This document shows positions 1 to 6,158 of a DNA stretch of 8,789 nt, piece by piece; position 1 is the stretch's first letter; the number at the start of each line of letters is the position of its first letter. The position numbers and the translations under genes were made by a program. Origin of the DNA: Gemmatimonadota bacterium (GTDB lineage Bacteria; Gemmatimonadota; Gemmatimonadetes; JACCXV01; JAHWKZ01); assembly GCA_019347645.1 (NCBI GenBank), contig JAHWKZ010000059.1:1-8789 (forward strand), in the 5' to 3' direction. Below the pieces are notes generated by a model, which was given only the letters and a program-made list of their open reading frames with translations, did no database searches and was not told the origin of the DNA.

Positions 1-1
1 C

Positions 2-1450
2 GCCCCCGAGCCGCCGGCGTCGGTCGACGCACCGGCTCGCCCGACGCCGCCCCAGACCGCCCAAGCCTCGCCAACGCCGCGCGAGTTGCTGCCGCGGGTC
101 GAGGTTCGGTCGGCTGCGGCAACGGTCCCGGAGCCGAGCGCGTCGGCGCGCTACGCGCCCACCTGGGGCAGGTCGTCCGAGCCGCCTGCGCGGGCGGCGC
201 TGGCGGCGCCCCCCGCGCCCTCCCTGCGAGCTGCTGCCACAGCCGTTCCGGCCATCGCACAGCCGCCCGTGGTTCTTCCTCCGAAACGCCAGGCCTCGCC
301 CGCGACGCTGCTGGCCGCCCACCGCCTCAAGGCCGTGCGATCGGTGGCGGTCATCGGAGCCCCGGCCTCACCCGATCACGTCCGGCACGTGCTGACCGAC
401 CACGAGGAGGCGATCCGCCGCGAGGTCGACCGCGGCGGGCAGGTCTTCTTCGTCCACAACCGGGTCCAGTCGATCGACCCGGTGCGGCGCACGGTCGAGC
501 GGCTGGTGCCCGACCTGACCGTCGCCGTCGCGCACGGCCAGATGCCCGAGCGTCGGCTCGAGGAGGTGATGTTCCGCTTCTTCCACGGCGAGATCGACGT
601 GCTGGTGTGCACCTCCATCATCGAGAGCGGGCTCGACGTCCCCACCGCCAACACCATCCTGATCCACCGCGCCGACCGCTTCGGGCTCGCCGACCTCTAC
701 CAGCTCCGCGGCCGCGTGGGCCGCTCCCACCACCGCGCCTACTGTTACCTGCTCGTCCCGCCTCGCGGGCGGCTCACCGCGGAGGCCGAGAAACGGCTGC
801 GCACGATCGAGGAGCACACCGACCTCGGGGCCGGCTACCGGATCGCCCTGCGCGACCTCGAGATGCGCGGGGCCGGGAACCTGCTGGGGGCCGACCAGTC
901 CGGGTTCATCGCCGCCGTCGGTTTCGAGACCTACCTGCGGCTGCTCGAGGAGACGATCGCGGAGATGCGGGGCGCGGAGGAGGCCCGGCCCGAGCCTCCC
1001 GAGACGGCGTACGAGGCCGACGCCTATCTCCCCGACGCCTACGTCCCCGACGGGCAGCAGAAACTGGCCCTCTACCGCCGCCTGGCGCGGCTCGAGACCC
1101 CTGATCAGATCGCCGACTTCGCCCGCGAGCTCGAGGACCGCTACGGCCCCCTGCCGGAGCCGGCCGCGCATCTGCTCGAGGCGGCGCGGCTCAAGGCGCT
1201 CGGGACGCGTGCCCGGCTGTCGCGGCTCCGGGTCGATCCGCGGTCCGGGACCGCGGAACTGAGCTGGTCCCGGGGTGTAGAGCCGAAGTTGAAGGCGATC
1301 CAGGATGCGGCCGGCGAGCGCCGCGTGGACATCCAGGTGAAGCGGGTCGATCCGCTGCGGCTTGCGCTGGTCGCGCGGGGGTGGCCCGACCTGCGGGACG
1401 CGCTCGTCGAAGGGTTGCAGGCGTGGGCGCCGGATCCTATCGTCCCATGA
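2..1450 (+). CDS. mfd: Mfd (transcription-repair coupling factor), C-terminal part, with an anomalous Pro/Ala-rich N-terminal segment; 5' end open
   Basis: Mfd is a cytoplasmic DNA translocase that removes RNA polymerase stalled at lesions and recruits the UvrABC repair proteins. The C-terminal half is clear. The helicase RecA2 domain starts with GGQVFFVHNR (434 on), continues with AHGQM, then SIIESGLDVPTANT, and ends with QLRGRVGRS (701-727). It is followed by the Mfd/RecG-like TRG region with DLEMRGAGNLLGADQSG, and by the C-terminal D7-like domain (AYVPDGQQKLALYRRL, then DRYGPLPEP) up to TGA at 1448-1450. Weak Mfd similarity reaches back to about base 325 (KAVRSVAVI, like the stretch after helicase motif III). 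Upstream of that the frame is open from base 2 but only Pro/Ala-rich, with no UvrB-like, RNA-polymerase-binding or RecA1 Walker motifs. TTG at 86 is the first plausible internal start, but the true start may lie outside the window. Full Mfd is about 1,100-1,200 residues, and only about 370 are recognisable here. It could be a truncated gene, an insertion of foreign sequence or an assembly join. Confidence 0.85.
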   Translation, partial: APEPPASVDAPARPTPPQTAQASPTPRELLPRVEVRSAAATVPEPSASARYAPTWGRSSEPPARAALAAPPAPSLRAAATAVPAIAQPPVVLPPKRQASPATLLAAHRLKAVRSVAVIGAPASPDHVRHVLTDHEEAIRREVDRGGQVFFVHNRVQSIDPVRRTVERLVPDLTVAVAHGQMPERRLEEVMFRFFHGEIDVLVCTSIIESGLDVPTANTILIHRADRFGLADLYQLRGRVGRSHHRAYCYLLVPPRGRLTAEAEKRLRTIEEHTDLGAGYRIALRDLEMRGAGNLLGADQSGFIAAVGFETYLRLLEETIAEMRGAEEARPEPPETAYEADAYLPDAYVPDGQQKLALYRRLARLETPDQIADFARELEDRYGPLPEPAAHLLEAARLKALGTRARLSRLRVDPRSGTAELSWSRGVEPKLKAIQDAAGERRVDIQVKRVDPLRLALVARGWPDLRDALVEGLQAWAPDPIVP

Positions 1451-1494
1451 TCCACAAGCCCCCGTCCCGATCGTGCCGTTCGATACCTATAACG

Positions 1495-1500
1495 AAGGAG
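1495..1500 (+). promoter_or_regulatory. Shine-Dalgarno site fixing the ppiC GTG start
   Basis: AAGGAG lies five bases upstream of GTG 1506-1508. This is the strongest ribosome-binding site near the 5' end of the frame. It places the start well inside the longer open frame that begins at 1362, whose extra residues only overlap mfd. Confidence 0.75.
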
Positions 1501-1505
1501 ATATC

Positions 1506-3113
1506 GTGGCCCCAAGGCCCAGGATCTCGTCCGCTCGGTGGGCGCTGTCCTCCGCGCGGCGGCTGATGTCCGCCGCGCGACCCGTCCTCGTCGCCGGAGC
1601 GCTCCTCGCGCTCGCGTGCGGGAGAGGAGGCGAGCCCGGCGAGGAGCCGGTCGCCGAGGTCGGCGACGAGACGATCACCGTCGAGGAACTCGCCGAATAC
1701 ATGAAGCGAACCGGTCGCGGGGCCAACCGCGAGGCGGTGAGGACGGCGGTCGACAACCTGGTCGACCTGCATCTCGTCGAGATGCGCGCCCGCGCCCGCC
1801 ACCGTCCCACGCCGTCGGAGAGCCTCCAGATGCGGGAGTGGCAGGAGATCCTCCTGATCAACCAGTTCCGCGAGGACGTCGTGTGGGAGGACGTCCAAGT
1901 GGACGAGGCGAAGCTCCGCGCGTGGTACGAGGAGAACGTCGGCGAGGAGCGGAAGGTCCGTCACATCCTGCTGCGGATCCCCCCCACCGCGCCGGAGGAG
2001 GAGAAGGCGCGGGCGCGGGCGCTCGCCGATTCCCTCCATCGGGCGATCGAGGACGGCGCCGACATGGCCGAGCTGGCCCGGCAGCACTCGGAGGACCCGG
2101 GCAGCGCGCAGCAGGGCGGCCTTCTGGGCTGGGCCGGCCGTGGGAGCTGGGTGGAGCCGTTCGAGGAGGCCGCGTACGCCACCCCGGCGGGCGAGCTGGC
2201 CCCGGTGGTGGAGAGCCAGTTCGGCTACCACGTCCTGAGGGTCGAGGACACGCGCCGGCGCTCCTTCGAGGATCTGCGCGACGAAATCGAGCAGCAGGTC
2301 ATGATGCCCGAGCGCGGCGAGGCGGAGCAGGCGTACGTCACGACCCTCATGGAGAACAGCGGGGTCGAGTTCTTCGAGGAGAACGTGGACCGCTTCATCG
2401 CGCTCGTGCGGGCCGATCCCCAGGAGGAGCCGACCGGGGAGCAGCGCGAGCTGCCGCTGGCGACCTACCGGGGCGGCGAGATCACCCTCGGGGAGCTGTG
2501 GACGGTGTACCGTTCGCTCCCCGAGGCGAACAAGCGGGCGATCGCCCGGCTCGACCAGGCGGGCATGATCCAGGCCCTGTCGACGCTCGTCCAGCAGCGG
2601 CTCCTGCTCGACCGGGCGAAGGAGGCCGACGTGGCGCTCGACTCCACCCGACAGTCTCAGCTCGAGGAGCGGATCGACCAGCTCTACGTGGAGGCGTACC
2701 TGCGGGAGGCGGCCCGGGCCCAGCTCGACGTGCCCGACTCGCTGGTCCGCAGCTACTACGACGAGCACGCCGAGTTCTATCGGGGTCAGCCGTTCGATGA
2801 GGTGCGGGAGCAGATCCGCACCGTCCTCCAGACCCAGCGGATGCAATCGATGCAGGACCCCGATGCCCAGATGAAGCTCGTGGAGGCGGTCGCCGACTCC
2901 CAGGCCGGCGAGGTGGAGGTGACGATCCACGAGGACGCCTTCGACGACGTGCTGGAGGTCCTGGCCGGGAAGTACGCCGAGGAGGGGACCGAGCCGCCGA
3001 CGGAGCGACCGCAGGCTCCGGCCGCCGCCGCGCCCCCGGCCGCCGCCGCGCCCGGGACGTCCACGCCGCCGCCAGCGGGCGCGGGTGGGGAGACCGATGC
3101 GACGAACCCGTAG
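1506..3113 (+). CDS. PpiC/parvulin-type peptidyl-prolyl cis-trans isomerase, probable lipoprotein
   Basis: A 535-residue envelope folding factor that would isomerise X-Pro bonds of exported proteins. The GTG start is chosen for its AAGGAG site. An in-frame ATG at 1566 is an alternative that keeps the whole export signal. The N-terminus has Arg residues, then a hydrophobic run ending ALLALACGRGG. Cys38 resembles a lipobox (A-L-A-C, not the best consensus), so lipid anchoring is likely but not certain. A SurA-N-like helical region (about residues 50-145) precedes one intact parvulin domain (about 149-246): VRHILL with the conserved His153, then GGLLGWAGRGSWVEPFEEAA, then FGYHVLRV. A second helical arm (about 315-440) contains YYDEHAEFY followed almost at once by FDEVREQI, the elements that normally flank another parvulin domain; none is present between them. 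The tail (about 497-535) is Pro/Ala-rich and low-complexity. The 3' end overlaps the next gene by 17 bases, indicating an operon with the SurA-like gene. Confidence 0.88.
   Translation: MAPRPRISSARWALSSARRLMSAARPVLVAGALLALACGRGGEPGEEPVAEVGDETITVEELAEYMKRTGRGANREAVRTAVDNLVDLHLVEMRARARHRPTPSESLQMREWQEILLINQFREDVVWEDVQVDEAKLRAWYEENVGEERKVRHILLRIPPTAPEEEKARARALADSLHRAIEDGADMAELARQHSEDPGSAQQGGLLGWAGRGSWVEPFEEAAYATPAGELAPVVESQFGYHVLRVEDTRRRSFEDLRDEIEQQVMMPERGEAEQAYVTTLMENSGVEFFEENVDRFIALVRADPQEEPTGEQRELPLATYRGGEITLGELWTVYRSLPEANKRAIARLDQAGMIQALSTLVQQRLLLDRAKEADVALDSTRQSQLEERIDQLYVEAYLREAARAQLDVPDSLVRSYYDEHAEFYRGQPFDEVREQIRTVLQTQRMQSMQDPDAQMKLVEAVADSQAGEVEVTIHEDAFDDVLEVLAGKYAEEGTEPPTERPQAPAAAAPPAAAAPGTSTPPPAGAGGETDATNP
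3018..3053 (+). repeat. Perfect 18-bp tandem duplication in the ppiC tail
   Basis: CCGGCCGCCGCCGCGCCC occurs at 3018-3035 and again, directly adjacent and identical, at 3036-3053. It is in frame and encodes PAAAAP twice within the disordered C-terminal tail. It probably arose by replication slippage in GC-rich, low-complexity DNA. Confidence 0.85.
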
Positions 3114-4437
3114 CCTCCTCGCTTCGCTCGCGCTGACGGTCGCCGTCGCGGCGCCCGCCGTCGCTCAGCAGCCGGTCGGTTCGCAGGTGCCGCTCCGCGA
3201 CCGGATCATGGCCGTGGTCGGCGAGGATCTGCTGCTCGAGACGGAGTGGCGCGAGCAGACGGGCCTGCTGGCCGGGCAGCTGGGCGTGGAGCCCGGGACG
3301 CCCGACTACCGGTCGCTGGCCCGCGAGACGTTCGACCAGATGGTGAGCGAGATGGTGATCGTGGCCGCCGCCCGGCGCGACACCGCGATCCAGATCTCCG
3401 AGGAGCGGGTGGCCGAGGAGGTCGACGCGGAGATCCGGGAGATCCGGGCGCGCTTCCCCTCCGAGCAGGCGTTCCTCGAGCAGCTGACCCAGAGTCAGTG
3501 GGGGAGCCTCGCCGCGTATCGGGCCGACCTCCAGGAGCGCAAGCGACGCGAGCTGCTCGGGCAGGCGTTCCTGGAGCGCAACCGCGGCCAGGTCGAGCCG
3601 CCGCAGGTCACGGCGGAGGAGGTGCGCCGCTACTGGGAGGAGAACCGCGGAGCCTTCGGCGCTCGGCCCGAGACGTACCGTTTCGAGGAGATCCCGGTCC
3701 AGGTGACTCCCGACGAGGAGGACCTGGAGGAGGCCCGGGCCGAGGCCGAGCGCGTGCTCGTCGAGCTGCGCTCCGGCAAGGACTTCGCCGCCGCCGCCCG
3801 ACAGTACTCCGACGACGATACCGCCGACCGCGGGGGAGATCTCGGGTGGTTCGGCCGCGGTCGCATGGTCGAGCCGTTCGAGGAGGCCGCGTTCTCGGCC
3901 CAGGTCGGGGAGCTGGTCGGTCCGGTGGAGACGCCGTTCGGCTACCATGTCCTACAGGTGGTCGACCGCCGAGCCGAGGAGGCCCGCGCCCGCCATATCC
4001 TGGTCGGGTACGAGCTCGAAGAGGAGGACGTGGCCCGGGCCCAGGCCGAGGCCGAGCGGATCCGCGGGCTGGTCTCCCGCGGAGCGGACGTCGACAGCCT
4101 CCAGGCCGCCGGAATGCACGCCGACACGGCCGCCGCCGAGCCGATCGAGCTCTCGCGGGACCAGCTGCCCGCGGAGTACGCGGAGGCGCTCGAGGGGCTG
4201 GAGTCCGGCGAGGCGGAGGTCGTCGAGCTGCGGCTCCCCGGCCGCGAGGTCCCGTCGTTCAACGTGGTCGTCTCCCGCGGCCGCAGCGGCGGGGAGCCGG
4301 TCACCTTCGAGGAGATGGAGGCCCCCATCCGCCGTCAGCTGGAGCAGCAGAAGGCGGAGAAGGCGTGGGTCGATCGGCTGGGGGAGCGGGTGTACGTGGA
4401 CATACGGATCCCACCGGAAGAGGCGCTCTCTTCATGA
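3097..4437 (+). CDS. SurA-like periplasmic chaperone with two parvulin-like modules
   Basis: A 446-residue exported protein of the SurA/PpiC family, expected to escort unfolded outer-membrane proteins through the periplasm. The ATG at 3097 has GGGGAG four bases upstream; GTG at 3085 would only add MGRP ahead of the signal peptide. The signal peptide runs MRRTRSLLASLALTVAVAA to AVA, with cleavage likely after Ala23. The SurA-N-like region begins with PLRDRIMAVVGEDLL. Parvulin module 1 (about 194-290) keeps GGDLGWFGRGRMVEPFEEAA (from residue 246) and FGYHVLQV (281-288), but its first strand reads FEEIPV where RHIL with a conserved His is usual. Module 2 (about 296-395) has ARARHILV (His300), but no GG-LGW loop and no FGYH; the matching end reads SFNVVVSR. 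The pair may therefore be chaperone-like with weak or shared isomerase activity; this is inference. The gene overlaps ppiC by 17 bases and its stop overlaps a possible small ORF. Confidence 0.87.
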   Translation: MRRTRSLLASLALTVAVAAPAVAQQPVGSQVPLRDRIMAVVGEDLLLETEWREQTGLLAGQLGVEPGTPDYRSLARETFDQMVSEMVIVAAARRDTAIQISEERVAEEVDAEIREIRARFPSEQAFLEQLTQSQWGSLAAYRADLQERKRRELLGQAFLERNRGQVEPPQVTAEEVRRYWEENRGAFGARPETYRFEEIPVQVTPDEEDLEEARAEAERVLVELRSGKDFAAAARQYSDDDTADRGGDLGWFGRGRMVEPFEEAAFSAQVGELVGPVETPFGYHVLQVVDRRAEEARARHILVGYELEEEDVARAQAEAERIRGLVSRGADVDSLQAAGMHADTAAAEPIELSRDQLPAEYAEALEGLESGEAEVVELRLPGREVPSFNVVVSRGRSGGEPVTFEEMEAPIRRQLEQQKAEKAWVDRLGERVYVDIRIPPEEALSS

Positions 4438-4595
4438 GGGGCGCTGGAAACGGGCGATCTCGCGGCGATCCCTCGTCGAGGCTCCTGCGGCGTGGTTTTC
4501 ACCACGCCTCGGAGACCCTCCTCGCGATCGCCACGATCTCACCCGTTTCGAGCGCCCCGTCGGCGGGCGGGGCTCCGGGCCGGGTGGTCGCGTGA
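4434..4595 (+). CDS. Possible 53-residue small ORF coupled to surA and ftsE
   Basis: I do not recognise this product and it may not be a gene. It would fill the 154-base gap between surA and ftsE. Its ATG (4434-4436) overlaps the surA TGA as ATGA, and its TGA (4593-4595) overlaps the ftsE GTG as GTGA. Both patterns suit translational coupling. A possible ribosome site, GGAAGAGG (4416-4423), lies ten bases upstream. The peptide is Arg/Gly/Ser-rich at first (RLLRRGFHHAS), then has a short hydrophobic run (LLAIATISPV) and a small-residue tail. It has no recognisable domain, and third-position GC looks somewhat lower than in the neighbouring genes, which counts against it. Alternatives are a remnant of a lost gene or a noncoding leader for ftsE containing the hairpin at 4480-4517. 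Confidence 0.3.
   Translation: MRGAGNGRSRGDPSSRLLRRGFHHASETLLAIATISPVSSAPSAGGAPGRVVA
4480..4517 (+). other. Extended RNA hairpin between surA and ftsE
   Basis: A perfect 8-bp stem, GGCGTGGT (4489-4496) with ACCACGCC (4501-4508), closes a four-base TTTC loop. It is extended by CTCC (4482-4485) pairing with GGAG (4511-4514) across a small internal loop, and by GG (4480-4481) with CC (4516-4517) across a bulged A. No T-tract follows, so it is not a standard intrinsic terminator. It could be a processing, attenuation or mRNA-stability element separating the chaperone and ftsEX parts of the transcript. It lies inside the possible small ORF. Confidence 0.55.
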
Positions 4596-5278
4596 TCCGG
4601 TTCGAGCACGTCTCCAAGGAGTACTCCCGGACCGGGTTCGCGTTGAAGAACGCCTCGTTCCATCTACGGAAGGGCGAGTTCATGTTCGTCACCGGTCCCT
4701 CGGGGGCGGGCAAGACCACGCTCGTGAAGATGGTCACGATGGAGGAGAGGCCGACCTCCGGCGTGGTCCGCGTCTCCGGCTACTCTTCGGAGTCGATCAA
4801 GCGCCGCGAGATCCCGCTCCTGCGCCGCCGGCTGGGGGTGGTGTTCCAGGACTTCCGGCTGCTGAGGAACCGCACCGCGCGCGAGAACGTCGCCTTCGTC
4901 CTGGAGGTGACGGGGGCGGACACCGAGCAGATCAAGCCCCGGGTCCTCCGCACCCTGGCCGCCGTCGGCCTCTCGGACAAGGCCGACCGGCTGCCGTCCG
5001 AGCTCTCCGGCGGAGAGCAGCAGCGCGTGGCGATCGCCCGCGCCCTCGTCAACGATCCCTTCGTCCTTCTCGCCGACGAGCCGACCGGGAACCTCGACCA
5101 CCGGATCGCGCTCGACGTCCTGCGGGTCTTCAAGGACATCAACCTGCGCGGGATGGCCGTGGTGTTCGTGACCCACGACCGATCGCTGCTCGAGCATCAC
5201 CCGGGGGCGCGGATCATCGAGCTCGACGAGGGGCGGATCGTGGGCGACTCGGCCGCCGAGGAGGATCCCGCGGCGTGA
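4592..5278 (+). CDS. ftsE: FtsE, cell-division ABC ATPase
   Basis: The cytoplasmic ATPase of the FtsEX complex; ATP hydrolysis drives conformational change in FtsX and controls septal cell-wall hydrolysis. The 228-residue length fits the family. All ABC motifs are intact: Walker A GPSGAGKT (35-42), a Q-loop in VVFQDFRLL, signature LSGGEQQR (138-145), Walker B VLLADE (158-163) followed by PTGNLD, and the H-loop VTHD with His195. FQDFRLL and ADEPTGNLD, together with a directly following ftsX, separate it from other small ABC ATPases such as LolD. The start is GTG 4592, because the protein then begins VIRFEHVSKEYS as in other FtsE. The ribosome site is weak (GGGTGG 4582-4587), so translation may depend on readthrough from upstream. 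The stop is 22 bases before ftsX. Confidence 0.95.
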   Translation: MIRFEHVSKEYSRTGFALKNASFHLRKGEFMFVTGPSGAGKTTLVKMVTMEERPTSGVVRVSGYSSESIKRREIPLLRRRLGVVFQDFRLLRNRTARENVAFVLEVTGADTEQIKPRVLRTLAAVGLSDKADRLPSELSGGEQQRVAIARALVNDPFVLLADEPTGNLDHRIALDVLRVFKDINLRGMAVVFVTHDRSLLEHHPGARIIELDEGRIVGDSAAEEDPAA

Positions 5279-5300
5279 GCGGAGCGGGAGGCCGCCGCGC

Positions 5301-6158
5301 ATGAGCTACACCTCGCGCGAGGCGTTCTTCGCGTTCCGGAGATCTCCCCTGCTGACCGCGCTGTCGATCCTCACCATCGCCTTCGCCCTCTATACCCTCT
5401 CGGTCTTCGGCCTCGTCTGGCTGAACATCGAGCGCGTGCTGGCCGACGTGGAGGAGCGGGTCGAGGTGGTCGCCTATCTCGAGGACGGCGCGGAGCCGGG
5501 GGACACCTCCGTCCTCGTGCGCGAGGTCGCCGCCTACCCGGAGGTGGACTCCATCGCGTACGTCTCCAAGGACGCGGCCCTCGAGCGGGCCCGGACCGAC
5601 CTGTCGGAGTACAGCGAGCTCTACTCGGACCTCGAGGAGAACCCGCTGCCGGCCTCGATCGAGATCGCCCTGAAGCCCGGCTACCGGCGCAGCGCGGACG
5701 TCGAGGACGTCGCCCGCCGGGTCGCCCGCTTCCCGTTCGTCGAGGAGATCAAGTACGGTGAGGAGTGGGTCGAGAAGCTGGACTTCCTCCAGAACCTGTC
5801 GCTGTTCCTGGGCGTGGTGGTGGGTGGGATCTTCGCCGGGATCGCCTTCGTATCGATCGGGGCGACCATAAACATGGTGATGATCTCTCGGTCCGAGGAG
5901 ATCGAGATCATGAAGATGGTCGGCGCGGCGACCGGCTTCATCGCCCGGCCGTTCGTCATCGAGGGGTTCACCAAGGGGGTGCTCGGGGCGGTGCTCGCGC
6001 TCGCGCTCCTGACGGCGACGTTCGAGACCCTCCAGCAACGCGTGCTCACCCTCGAGTTCTACGCCCCGATCCAGCTCGTCCTCGGGGTGGTGCTCGGTGG
6101 GTGCCTGGGCGCGATCGCCTCGCTGCTCTCGCTCCGGCGGCACCTGCGATCGTGGTGA
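5301..6158 (+). CDS. ftsX: FtsX, membrane subunit of the FtsEX division complex
   Basis: An inner-membrane protein of 285 residues that passes the FtsE ATPase signal to a periplasmic hydrolase or its activator. The order is: short cytoplasmic start (MSYTSREAFFAFRRSP), first membrane segment (about 19-41), extracytoplasmic domain (about 42-168, with the typical VVAYLEDG and YVSKDAALER), then three more membrane segments (about 170-192, 222-242, 259-281). The second segment is followed by the conserved cytoplasmic loop ISRSEEIEIMKMVGA, where FtsX-type permeases contact their ATPase. The ATG has GGGAGG (5286-5291) nine bases upstream. The last four bases overlap the next gene (GTGA at 6155-6158), whose EnvC-like product is the expected partner of the extracytoplasmic domain. 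Confidence 0.95.
   Translation: MSYTSREAFFAFRRSPLLTALSILTIAFALYTLSVFGLVWLNIERVLADVEERVEVVAYLEDGAEPGDTSVLVREVAAYPEVDSIAYVSKDAALERARTDLSEYSELYSDLEENPLPASIEIALKPGYRRSADVEDVARRVARFPFVEEIKYGEEWVEKLDFLQNLSLFLGVVVGGIFAGIAFVSIGATINMVMISRSEEIEIMKMVGAATGFIARPFVIEGFTKGVLGAVLALALLTATFETLQQRVLTLEFYAPIQLVLGVVLGGCLGAIASLLSLRRHLRSW

Noticed and set aside
1..325. A different gene hidden in another frame upstream of the Mfd similarity
   Set aside because: All three + frames are open here, which is expected at this GC content; frames 1 and 3 give only Arg/Gly/Pro-rich sequence, and the minus strand gives a featureless 67-codon frame.
1488..1493. TATAAC, a good -10-like box upstream of ppiC
   Set aside because: No -35 match at a suitable distance (TCCCGA at 1465-1470), and a start about seven bases downstream would fall in the ribosome-binding site, leaving no usable leader.
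1362..1505. 5' extension of the ppiC frame over the end of mfd
   Set aside because: The residues are non-conserved, they precede the export signal, and the GTG at 1506 has a much better ribosome site.
2482..3948. Long minus-strand open frame (about 488 codons) opposite ppiC and surA, with similar antisense frames elsewhere
   Set aside because: It lies antisense to well-supported genes, is rich in Arg/Pro/Gly without any domain, and is expected by chance at this GC content.
4489..4508. Intrinsic terminator after surA
   Set aside because: The stem is good but followed by TCGGAGACC rather than a T-run, and ftsE has no visible promoter of its own, so full termination is unlikely.
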